DNA of 64,000 nucleotides from Haliclystus octoradiatus (taxonomy: Eukaryota > Cnidaria > Staurozoa > Stauromedusae > Haliclystidae), in contig OU744451.1 of NCBI GenBank assembly GCA_916610825.1, forward strand, positions 16,887,307 through 16,951,306. Reading direction: 5' to 3'. The stretch's first letter is position 1; each line of letters opens with the position of its first letter. Below, piece by piece: positions 1 through 26,529 of this stretch. Below the pieces are notes generated by a model. That model made no database searches. It was not told where the DNA came from and was given only the letters and a program-made list of their open reading frames with translations. The translations under genes were made by a program, and so were the position numbers.

Positions 1-1234
1 TACCAAGCGAGCCTATTGCAGTATATAATGCTACGTCTGGTGGTGTAAATAAAATGGCAGCATCTTCGCAAGAAGATAATCTAAGATTTCGTATCTCATT
101 AAGAAATTCTACCATTTTATGTTGGGATTCTACAAGGTCATTTTCTGAACCTTTCTCCATAATATTTTGTGACTCATCGCATAAATTTGATAACTTTGAC
201 GAATTTGTTTTTAAACTATCCATTTGATATGTTAATGCTTTGGCTTTTACTTGTAATATTTTTTCAACACGTCTTAACAATTCCCTTTCTCGTTCTTCTA
301 ATGCTAATAAATGCCTTTTAACAGTTGCTTTAATATCAGACATAATACTCTGTGCGCTTGTTTCAACTTGACCAATCATTGATTTAATCGATATCACAGC
401 ATCGTCCATTTCTTTGATTTGAAGTTGTCCATCAGCGATCAGTTTAACAAGGGGTGGTTCAGAAGGAGTTGCTGTTTCCCCTTGTATATATGTTACATTA
501 TGTGAACGATGGTCTCCTTGATGGTAGCAATCACGACATATACCAACATAACATGAATTACAATAACCGGCAAATTCACGTCCATGTTTGTCGCATAACA
601 GAGATTGGCGGTTAGTTGACGATGAACCGCCATTACCAGAACCGACCGTTGAGGTTGTCGTTAATGATGAATAACCAGAGAAGGGTCCCACGTTGGTTGA
701 ATTCAAGGGCGCGAGTGAAGGTCCAATTAATTCATCAAATACAGATACAATGGTATGCTCTTTAGTTAAACGTACTCTTTGGTGAGCATGCACACAATTA
801 TCACAAAGGTATTCGTTACATTGACGACAAAGTGATGTAGCTAAAGATTCTTCGTCACAACTATTACATTCTGGGCAAGACGAATATGATGTTTTAGGTC
901 CAGCAGGCATCCAATTCAATATACTGCTTGAAATTGAATTGACCGATAAACTATCGCTAGTATTACGACATACTACAACGTCAGAGAATATATCTTGAAT
1001 AAATGAGCTAGATGGCAAACCTTCGATTCCTAGCTCGTCAAGTTTAGCGTCCCTTCGACACGACGGACAAACAACATGTAATTCTCCATTTGCACTCGTT
1101 GTTAATCGTTTCTCCAAACAGCTATTACAGAAATAATGTAGACAAGGTAATACTTTGGCGTTAGCGAGGTTGAGCGAACGCTGGCAAATCGAGCACAACA
1201 CTGCCTCGCTATACTTCGATGTGTATGTCGCCAT
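1..1234 (-). CDS. TRIM71: TRIM71/LIN-41-like RING and B-box protein, N-terminal exon (partial)
   Basis: An open frame of 411 codons plus one base runs leftward from the ATG at 1234-1232 and leaves the window without a stop. An in-frame TGA at 1252-1250, five codons upstream, supports this start. Residues 14-59 form a C3HC4 RING (CSIC, PCLHYFC, CPSC). Residues 120-151 form B-box 1 (CPEC to CVHAH), followed by VRLTKEHT. Residues 214-244 form B-box 2 (CDKHG to HRSH). A charged coiled coil covers about 255-375 and ends in LFTPPDVALYTAIGSLG. That order, the B-box 1 tail and the FTPPD..LY.AI.S.G ending match vertebrate TRIM71/LIN-41 as I know it. TRIM71 is a ubiquitin ligase and RNA-binding repressor of developmental timing. 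The filamin and NHL parts that would confirm it lie off the left edge, so TRIM2/3-like relatives are less likely but not excluded. Confidence 0.85.
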   Translation of the reverse strand, partial: MATYTSKYSEAVLCSICQRSLNLANAKVLPCLHYFCNSCLEKRLTTSANGELHVVCPSCRRDAKLDELGIEGLPSSSFIQDIFSDVVVCRNTSDSLSVNSISSSILNWMPAGPKTSYSSCPECNSCDEESLATSLCRQCNEYLCDNCVHAHQRVRLTKEHTIVSVFDELIGPSLAPLNSTNVGPFSGYSSLTTTSTVGSGNGGSSSTNRQSLLCDKHGREFAGYCNSCYVGICRDCYHQGDHRSHNVTYIQGETATPSEPPLVKLIADGQLQIKEMDDAVISIKSMIGQVETSAQSIMSDIKATVKRHLLALEERERELLRRVEKILQVKAKALTYQMDSLKTNSSKLSNLCDESQNIMEKGSENDLVESQHKMVEFLNEIRNLRLSSCEDAAILFTPPDVALYTAIGSLG

Positions 1235-2513
1235 ATCATCATTATCAATTCATCAGCTTCGACCAAGGTACAGAAGCCGAATTCAGGTAAAAGACACTGC
1301 TGAAGCGAGGGTGCATGAAACGGATGTAATAGGGTGAAAAAAGAATGAATTGAAGTGTTAGAGCAGCATTTTGGCTTCGTCACACGTTTGGCCGTGTTCA
1401 GGCTGCTGCTAGGTTCGGCAAGCCTTTCATCAGGTCGAGGCGCCAGTTAAACGTGATAGGTGGAGCTTGAACGATTCACGTGGTCTTTGGTGTTGTTCAA
1501 AAAGTTGTACCTGTCAATCATTATTGCTGTTTTCTGTAGAAATCGACCAATGAGAGCGAACATAACCACAAACAATCATTGTTCTGCTAACTATCAGTGA
1601 AGAAAGGCGCGAAAACAATTGGTTCGAAAAAAGAAGTTCGACGCTTGAGTAAGCTAGCATTGATTTCGTCACAAATGATTATTTTACAACAAAGGTGTCA
1701 AATAAAATAGAATTCTATGTGATTAACGGCAGCTCCTCATTTCAGTGATATATTGGCGATTCACCGGGGCAAAAATTAGAAAATATAATGTGGCGTATGT
1801 CTCGCTTCGGCAATGCTTCGGTAGGCAATAGGCATTATTAAGCCGGCTTATTATGGCATCAAAAACTAGCGTGATCGATAAAAGTGTATAGCATGGCGGC
1901 ATAGCAACCATCAAACGATAATTTGAGTGTATTTGACAGTATAATATTTTCAATTGTGTTTTTGTTGAAAACAAGCCGGACTTGGTAAATTGACATAAAT
2001 CGTCACATTCTGTTAACAGATCAATGCTAGTCTTCACCATAGCATAATCACTATGACTCAATTTGTCACCACAACATCTACAATCACCGTTTCCTGAGTT
2101 ACGTCCGGTCAGTTGTAAGTAACAACAAGGTACGAAAGTCGGTATGTTTCAGATGTGAACAAACTGAGATCTACGCCCGTTTCGAATGAAGAATTTGTTC
2201 TAATATCACCCATTAACGATCCCCCATTTCCTGTTTTTAAGAAACTGATTCGGTGCCTCTATTTAGCTTCATTTTGCGGGATCTTTGTTTTAATTTTTAA
2301 CACTTATCATTTTGACATTTGATCAATAAACGAGTGTCAAAAAGTCAATTGATGGACTCATTATTATCCCCCCAGTTATCTTGACCTTGAACCTGCCTAC
2401 TACAAAATACAAATTGCTTTATAAGTGATTTTTATAGTTGTACATCCTACCTACACAGTTATTTAATCACTGAAATCGCGCCACTTTTGTTTCTCAAATG
2501 ATTGCGAGACTAG
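1235..2513. other. 5' flank of the TRIM71-like gene
   Basis: No convincing coding exon on either strand. The short open frames here lack codon structure or recognisable motifs. The region presumably holds the 5' UTR and proximal promoter of the leftward gene, but I see no clear TATA box for it. Confidence 0.4.
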
Positions 2514-2552
2514 TGACGTCATATATAAATGCGTAGGCACTCAATGACGTCA
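2514..2552 (+). promoter_or_regulatory. Two perfect CRE palindromes flanking a TATA-like box
   Basis: TGACGTCA occurs at 2514-2521 and again at 2545-2552, with TATATAAA at 2522-2529 directly after the first. TGACGTCA is the consensus CREB/ATF site. The TATA box reads rightward and would place a start near 2555. The first downstream ATG (2592) opens a frame of only 31 codons ending at 2687, which I do not recognise, so the driven transcript is unknown. It could also act bidirectionally on the leftward TRIM71-like gene 1.3 kb away. Confidence 0.45.
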
Positions 2553-4049
2553 GAATACGAAAAGCACCGTAAAGACCCCTCCCTTGAAAGAATGTCTTGT
2601 AACAGATATCTCTATGCCGGTCTGTGTGCCATCTCAGGGCTAACATTCTTGAATGATGGAAAAGAAAACAATATACCCTTTACTTAACGACCACATAATA
2701 TTATTGTTTTATCTTCGCTTGATTTTCAAGCTATAAGACTATACGGTCGGTGTATACCATATAACTCAGACCAGACGAGTCGGTTGTAATTTACATAGTC
2801 ATATTCAAAGTTAGTTTTTTCGGGATTGTATGCTCAATTACGTTTGTTAGTGTTGATGATATTTATTCACATCCGATGCTGAGAAATTTACGTTCGTGCT
2901 GGCTAGTGGAAGTGATATTATACGCGAACTGATGAATATCAATTGGTGTAACCAAATTTATATTATCGCTTAAAGCCTATAGAATATAGTGCTAGAGGCG
3001 CTATATAAATTAATATCATAAGTATTATTATTATAATTTTTGTTAATATATTATAATGATGAACCTGGCGGCTCTGACTACCTCTGACAGGAGGCCAGGG
3101 CACTATTTTAGGTCAGTTTACGCATGGCCTACGTGTTTTGGGATTACAAGATCATAAAACGAAGCGAGGCATTGACCCATTCCATTCACGACCGTCACTT
3201 GAAAATTGCATGCGGTTACGGGTAACTGTAGTGAAAATGTAGCTGACTCTTAACCTTTAACTGCGCCACCTAAATAACTATACGACAGCACCTAAAAGAG
3301 TAAAAGAATGATGAATGGAATGTGATAATTTGTATCTTCCAAAAGGATTGGTCCGGAGATTCTCTAATTCCTGGACTGTGATCACTATAGAGTACAGAAG
3401 TACACTGCATTTACATCAGATAATATCGTAATATGTTCGGTGCACAACACCAGAACATTAGAACTATAAACTATGATTACTGAGAACAACGCAATTCAAG
3501 CCTACCTTAAAATGATCGATCAACCCCCGTCAGAATCAGGTTTAGGGTTGGAGGCATTTTAGAGAAGAGACATAATCGAGATTTCAGGTATAATTTCAAT
3601 TCAAAATATATCTATTTGATTCATACGTGCTGGCGCTGTGAAGAAATATTTTTAAATAATTACTCAACGGATGAAGGATCATCCAACGCCTACAGTCTCA
3701 GTTATATTTATGACGATTTTGATGTTTGGTAAGTCCTGCTTAATAGCAGTTTGCACATCAAAGTAAGTTGGATGTTAATGTGAAACCTTTTGCAAGACAA
3801 TTGACTGAAAAGTAGATACTGTACCTTTGTTGTCGTTGTCTTTGTTCCATGCACAATGCACATGCATATCGAATTATAATTTACAAGTTCTAATCATGAT
3901 TGACATTTGATTACTGTTGAGTACAGCACATTTCGTGAAACTGGTCAACTTGACCGGTTCAAACCATCCGTATCACAATATCCCTACAGGTGTGTACCTG
4001 TTATACTCTCAATATAAGTAGATTGTTAACAATACTGATGCCTCAACCT
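2553..4049. other. Intergenic DNA with a LINE/SINE 3'-end fragment
   Basis: No gene seen. Around 2995-3052 the sequence GGCGCTATATAAATTAA followed by ATTATTATT-rich DNA matches the end of the LINE fragment at 25130-25160, so this is a short 3'-terminal remnant of the same kind of retroelement. Confidence 0.45.
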
Positions 4050-4052
4050 TTA

Positions 4053-4493
4053 GGGACCGCTCATTATTTATGACCGGGGTTGGGGCCAGAGGTTGGGGTT
4101 TGGTAAAATAAATTTTCTTCTCGCGAAAGGTTGGGTAAACGAAAAAATTGATCATATTTACTGTTTGCACAAAACTTTGTATATATACAAATTCTAGCAT
4201 TAAAAATTTGAATAATTAAAAATCAGAATCGTCTGAATTAAAGTTCGTGCTATCCTTATCTGTTCCAATATCAACATTTACGCATGGGTCTTCTTAACCA
4301 AATACAAACAAATCAATTTCTACCTATTTTGACCCATTCAGATATTTGAGGTTTGGTAAAAAGAAAATTTAAACAGTCGAGGGGTGGGTAAAGAAACATT
4401 GGGAGGGGGATATCAGAGCCATCTATTTTAAATAGATGGCTCTGGAAAATATCTCTTCGGCCCCGAACCCGGCCATAAATAATGAGTGGTCCC
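4053..4493. mobile_element. PIF/Harbinger-like MITE
   Basis: Terminal inverted repeats of about 35 bp: the left end begins GGGACCGCTCATTATTTATG, and the right end is the reverse complement with a few changes. TTA stands on both sides (4050-4052 and 4494-4496), the 3-bp duplication typical of PIF/Harbinger. At 441 bp with no coding capacity it would be non-autonomous. A hAT-type TIR palindrome is nested inside it. Confidence 0.65.
4414..4444. repeat. Fused-TIR palindrome, relic of a hAT-like MITE
   Basis: A perfect inverted repeat with 15-bp arms and one central base: CAGAGCCATCTATTT, then T, then its reverse complement. The arm equals the terminal sequence of the MITEs at 10954-11242 and 15222-15464, so this is that element reduced to its joined ends. 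The flanks GGGGATAT and GAAAATAT are only a weak 8-bp duplication. Confidence 0.7.
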
Positions 4494-4496
4494 TTA

Positions 4497-7400
4497 AGAG
4501 ACCTTACCAAGATAAAAACGATTATAAATTTAAAAAAGAAAATAAACATTTGAATTGTGCATATTAATTGACAGAGAATTATTTATTCAGATAATATTTC
4601 AAATACACAACCAATATATGCATGCAAGCTCAAATACCTTACAATGTTTACATTTACTAGAAATATAAAGCCTATAAATGAAATCGAAGAAAAACTACAA
4701 AGTTACATTGAAATTACATAAGCGGTGAACAAATTAAGAAGAAATTGTAGGAAACAAGATCATATATCATGTATGAAACTTGTTATCAGTCAAAAGAGAG
4801 GAAAACATTCAGAAATGGTAGAAGAATTTAGCCAAGGCGAAATAAAAAAAAATAACGGTTTAAGATTGATTCCAAAGCTTTATTGGATAATGTGATTATC
4901 CATCGAAAATATACAACGCTGCTCCTTAATTTGTTCATCGCAGTTGGTAATTATTTAATCCAAATACATGAAGCATTCCATAAGATAATAATACCAATTT
5001 GGTAAGGAACAGACCAAGGACAGACAGATGGGAAAACAATGTTAAACCTGTAACAAGAAAACACAAAACAAAAGGTAGCAGTAAATTGCACAATTAATGG
5101 GTTGTAATAAGCATTAAATAAAATATGAATATCAGTAGGGGAATTTTGATCAACTTCCGGTAACTCTAGAAAACCTCTCAATAGTGACCATTCATACTTG
5201 ACCGTATATTACAGGTAATCAGTGGCCAGTAGCCATTACTGGATTAGTTAGTTACACAGTAGTCAAAATGTGTAGTTATCGAAGAAATAAAAATTACAGA
5301 TCAAGCCAATCAAATAGTCTAGACTGCCTGACAAAATAAAGTTTATTTATAAACTTAGCATTTGGCAGATTATAAATCACAGAAGATAATCAACTTTGAC
5401 CAACACAAATTAAATAATGGATAGACCTTGAATGCATTCCGGCTGCATCAAGAAACCCTTGATGAGTCCAAATAGGATGAAATGGTGCCCACGTGAAAGC
5501 GAATCACATCATGATATTGGTAGGTTGGCGTTTGTAGTTTCTTTAATAAAAAGAATAAATAGAACATTATTTAATCAATGATTATGTAATATACATAATA
5601 ACACAGCTTACATTTTAACACTTCTAATGACTTACCTTCGAATATTTAAATTTAAAAACATCTAAAAATGTCACGAAAAGAACAATAACAAAAACAGAAA
5701 AAACAGTAACAACATTTCAACAAACAAAACACAACAACAACAGAAAGTACATAAATCACAATAACATCATATGCAAGCAAAACAAAAACATTTAAAACAG
5801 AAACGAGGCATGACAGTAATAAAAGGCAACCACAATTACAGCAATTACATGCAAAACAACAGAAAAACAAGACAACAATAACAACAACAGTACTTGGCAA
5901 ATAAAACACAACAACAACAACAACAACAACAACAATAAAAGTAGCAACGACACAATTTGAACATCAATTGGAATTTAGTAAATAGCAATTATTGAGGACA
6001 TAAAAGCTTGAATCTCTGTCAATGCTGCTGCAGAAAGAACTAGTGTGCCTTGCTAAAATTCTTACATGCTTTAGAACTTCTATCATATAGAATCCTACTA
6101 TGTTGCTCATCACCTACCACTACGATCGATATTGATCAGGCATATAAATGACCTTGAATAATACACCATTGTGCCAATAGCAAATATTCTTCAATGTTTT
6201 GAATAACAAGATACTGTATGTAGTATCCTGCTCTGTAACAGATAAAACAAATTACTTGAAACATCTTAAAATAATGACTTCAACAATAAAAACATAAAAT
6301 TTTGAGATGTGGCATCAAACAAATGGATCTATGGTAACAAAGTAAACAGTAACATTGCAAATACTTCAAGAACGGTCCAAAGCCTTTTACTTATAATCCA
6401 ATTTCATAAATATAGAGATTGTATAGCGTACTGTACACCCCCTGTGAAATGCCCCCTGAGGTCCTGACAGCATATGCACAGTATGGCAAATGGTAATTTA
6501 TATTTGGCAATGAAAATGCTAATCATTAGGCATGTGTTGATTATTTATAATAAAAATTGCTCAACTTTACACTTAATGGGGGTTGTAGAGGTACAACAAG
6601 TTTGCAACATGTAAAAGTGTAAATATTCCAATTAAATATGTTGACATGAGAGGGTGTTTGATAGCATATTTTGAAGTAAACATAACCATGATTCTGGTGC
6701 ATTGCTCGATAGATATAGAGGTTGTTATCGAGAATAGCATTCGACAGGGTCTGACAAAAGTAGGAATCCTGGTATCCTAGATATAAGGGTCTACAAAAGA
6801 TATTTGTGCCTGCAACCAAATTTCCCCTTTTAAGGCCTGCAAGTTATTTAGGTTACTGACTTATGAAAGGATAGTTTTTTTGTGAAATAGATTTAAACCT
6901 GAAACCTGATTTAAACATGGTTAGAATTCATAACAGTTTCTAATTCAAACAAGTCTGCAATAGTAATTCCAAATGCAGAAATTTGAGCAATATCGATAGC
7001 TGTGCACTCAGTAATTCTATTGTTGCCAAAATGTGCCTGCGACCGGCGGTCCCAGCTTTATTGAGCCCTGCGTAGATTCTGGAAGGCACATAGAGCAAAT
7101 TCAAATGAAAGTTGATATTTGTAAAGATTGATTGGTCAAACATCAACAAAAAATTGAGAAAAAAAATGTAAAGGGGCAAAATTGACCGGTGACCGCTGCG
7201 AGCTCAAGTTGAATTTATGTTTAGCGTAATTCAACCGTCTCGTTTTGAAACTATTGTTATATGCAGAACTAATTTGTTATAAATTCATGTCAACAATGAA
7301 CATTGTGTTATAAACAATAAACATGCACGTGATCCTAAGTGCGTAGCACCTGCCGGTCATTTTTGCTCCTATAAAATGCCTCTAGGATTCTTGAAGACTG

Positions 7401-7850
7401 AACTTTTTTGTTGGGCCGTGGTTTTTGAGCTGACTACTATATGTCAATTGGCCTAATTGAATTGAATACTGCTGTCTTACACCTCTTGAGAGGGCATACA
7501 CAGTGTGACACACACAGGCTACATTGACAATCAATCAATGTTGTTGCTTTGATTAGAAATAATATATGTATCATTGCTGCTTGTCCATCTCAATAAGAAC
7601 ATTACACATATACCAAATTTCAAATTGTAAGAAATTGCAACAAAACATTTTTGATAATAAAATCGATATATATATATGCATAATATTACAATAGTAGCAT
7701 CCATGCATGTATCCATGCATCTTCACCCATTATACAAAGATACTAATTGATTGGTGCTCAAATAATGTGTGTATATTAATAATGTCAACCTTAGAAAAAT
7801 GATTCATGACTTTGAATGTTAATGAAATACACATCGTCCAACCACATAGT
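4497..7850. other. Intergenic DNA between the MITE and the PRPF4B 3' end
   Basis: No gene recognised. It contains CAA/ACA-rich low-complexity sequence at about 5680-5940, including an (ACA)n run at 5907-5934. Near 6747-6782 there is a fragment beginning CAGGGTCTGACAAAAGTAGG that resembles the small hAT-like element at 11570-11686. Open frames here are short and AT-driven. Confidence 0.4.
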
Positions 7851-7854
7851 TTTA

Positions 7855-7856
<2 letters not shown>
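7851..7856 (-). terminator. Poly(A) signal overlapping the PRPF4B stop codon
   Basis: On the minus strand the coding sequence ends GTC TAA and continues TAAAAC, so TAATAAA carries both the stop and an AATAAA hexamer. A GT-rich stretch (TGTGGTTGG, then TGTGT) follows within about 30 nt, as expected for a downstream element. This implies a 3' UTR of only about 15-30 nt, unless a further signal is used. Confidence 0.5.
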
Positions 7857-23126
<15,270 letters not shown>

Positions 23127-23445
23127 ATTGAAATTTAGCAAACCAGCAACAGCAACTCACGGAGCAAAATTGTTCCGTGACTGCAACTAAAGATTCATGT
23201 GTTGCTTTTGCGCATGTCCAGAAATAAATTCCTTGAAGACGAGGACGAGGTCGCACGTTAACTTTAAACTTTCATTTTTCCTTTTTGAAATTCGTGTCGT
23301 ATTGAAAATTTTAGTATACTTTATTAGAATATTGATTACACATTCACAAATAAATATTTGATTTATAACTTTTTCTTCAATACCAAATTTAAAATATGTG
23401 CGTATCCCAAATGTACTCGAAATAAAATAACTTTTTACGTCCCTT

Positions 23446-23472
23446 TTATGATATGATATGATATGATATATT
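23446..23472. repeat. (ATGAT)n microsatellite
   Basis: About five pentamer units. It sits on the 3' side of the minus-strand LINE fragment at 23707-24500 and may be its tail. Confidence 0.6.
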
Positions 23473-23706
23473 TTGTCATTTTGATCGGCAAATAAAGGGC
23501 ATTTTACGCTATAGAAAGTGTCACTTACATACAGCCTCAATATTAATAACTAGATTAAATAAAGGTTACTAATTAAAACATGAATATGATCCTATTGCCA
23601 TATGCATAAATACATATGACATACAGTATCAGGTTAACAACAATTAGTGTAAAGATATGTATCTATATATTAGCTATATGTAATACTATATGACTGATTA
23701 TTTTAT

Positions 23707-24500
23707 CTATACAAACAGTTTACAAAATGCTGACAAATTTAATGATCGTAGTTTCTCCTTGAATTGAGCAATAGTTTTTGATGTTATAATATTATCCCTC
23801 AGATTGTTCCACCGGGGTATTATACGGTTACAAAATTGGTTCTGAACGGATTGTAAACGCGGTATTTGTGGAACAATAAGTTTGTAAGTATGACCACGCA
23901 TTGAGTACTTGTTAACATCATATTTGAAGCTTAAGTTCTCTATTGATATATCTGCAAGGTTATGCGTGATTTTAAAAACAGTGCAGAGATCAAAAAACAC
24001 TCTCCTGAATTCTAAATTGTCTAGATTTAGTAAACTCAAATGATTCTTGTATTCTGTACATGGACGATTGAGTAATCGGAATAATTTCCTTGTAAAATAT
24101 CGTTGGACAGATTCTAACTTTTAATATTCTTCCCGAGGCATGGGTTCCATATTGGCGACGAAGATTCCAATAACGGGCGGACATAAACAGTGTAAGCTCT
24201 AACCAATAATTCTACGTTTGATGAAGAAAAGCATTTAATAATAAGGTGTAATCTCCCGTATGCCTTTGCAGCTAACAGAAAGCAATGATTGGATGGTTTC
24301 ATATCAGATGTGACAATAATACCAGGATCACGAATTATTTACATTGTCAAGGGTATGACCACATATAGAATAATCAGACTCAGGAAAATTTAAATTTCCA
24401 GTTGCTAAAATAGAGCACTTGTCATATGCAAAACGCAATTGCCATGTGTCTGTCCACTCAGAAAGATTACATAATGTTTGAGATAGATCATTTGCATGAT
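23707..24500 (-). mobile_element. Degenerate LINE, C-terminal part of ORF2
   Basis: Minus-strand reading with frameshifts gives LSEWTDTWQLRFAYDKCSIL, NFPESDYSICGHTLDNVNN, DPGIIVTSDMKPS, then VRAYTVYVRPLLESSSPIWN and NRIIPRWNNLRDNI..FKEKL. This is the usual RT-to-C-terminus order of CR1/L2/Jockey-type LINEs. The RT core is missing at the 5' side, as in a 5'-truncated insertion. Confidence 0.85.
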
Positions 24501-24911
24501 CATATTAGATTTGCGATTACAAGAAAACTTTGCATGCAAGAAAACTTTTACCATGCTTTTACTAGAGATGTGATTATGTCCGCAGCTAAAAATCCCTTTA
24601 CAGCAGCTAATGACTCGCAGCTACTCAGTTAAATCTCCACTGGTAAAAATTAATTTTACAGCATCTGATTAGTCATAGCTATTTAGTTGTTTTTCCGTAT
24701 CTGAAAGGTATGTTTATCGCATTTAACTTATCGCATCTATTTAGTTATTTACCGCATCTAAAAAAACGTTTACTGCATCTCATTGGATCATCAACGCGGC
24801 TAATAATAAATTCATTATAGATAGCTAGATCACATATGTCATTAGTACATTCTGGCTTCAATTGTAACTTAATAGTGGAATTTTGACTTCAATTATACAT
24901 GTTCGTTAAAT

Positions 24912-25153
24912 TTTACAGCAGGCGAGAATTAAGAGTTCCTAGCTCCAAAACGTTGGAAAAAACTCCCATTCACATTTCATGACAGTTCATCATTAGAAAT
25001 TTGCAAAATGAGAATTAAAACTTATCTATTTAAAAAAGCATATTGCGAATAAGCTTCATTATTTTCAATAGATTTAGAGTGCCAGTAGATTTAAAAATAC
25101 CTGTGAAGCGCCATTGGATTAATATATTATAGAAGTGGCACTATATAAATTAA
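24912..25153 (+). mobile_element. LINE 3'-end fragment feeding into an (ATT)n tail
   Basis: The plus strand encodes APKRWKKLPF, then SSSLEICKMRIKTYLFKKAY and a stop at 25050-25052. This is the typical C-terminus of a CR1/L2-type ORF2, with one stop upstream. It is followed by about 100 nt of 3' UTR ending GGCACTATATAAATTAA and then ATT repeats. Confidence 0.7.
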
Positions 25154-26106
<953 letters not shown>

Positions 26107-26529
26107 TCTTTGAGGCTTTGTACGGATACAAACACATTGACTCATGAACGGCTTAATAGATCAAATAGCGAGACTCAACGAAGTAAAGGCCATACAATAC
26201 ACAGTTGAAGCATTAATTATTCGTTGGTACTTGGTAAAGAAATAGTAATTAATTCCGTATATTATAATTACTTATTTCTAGCTTCTACTTCCAATTATTT
26301 CAAAATTAGGCTTCAATTTAACAATAAAGATTAACTATATATAGTTAATTACAAGTATATTTTTTCGCATATTATAATGTTTATGTTCGCCACTGGTATC
26401 TTGGCAATCAGCAGTATCTAAGATTTCATGACTACAAATTTGAAGTATAATTCGTAAATAATAATTTTTGTTATTGCGTTATACTGTTCTTCCATAGCCA
26501 CGTGAAGATCTGTCTATTAAAGAATTTCT

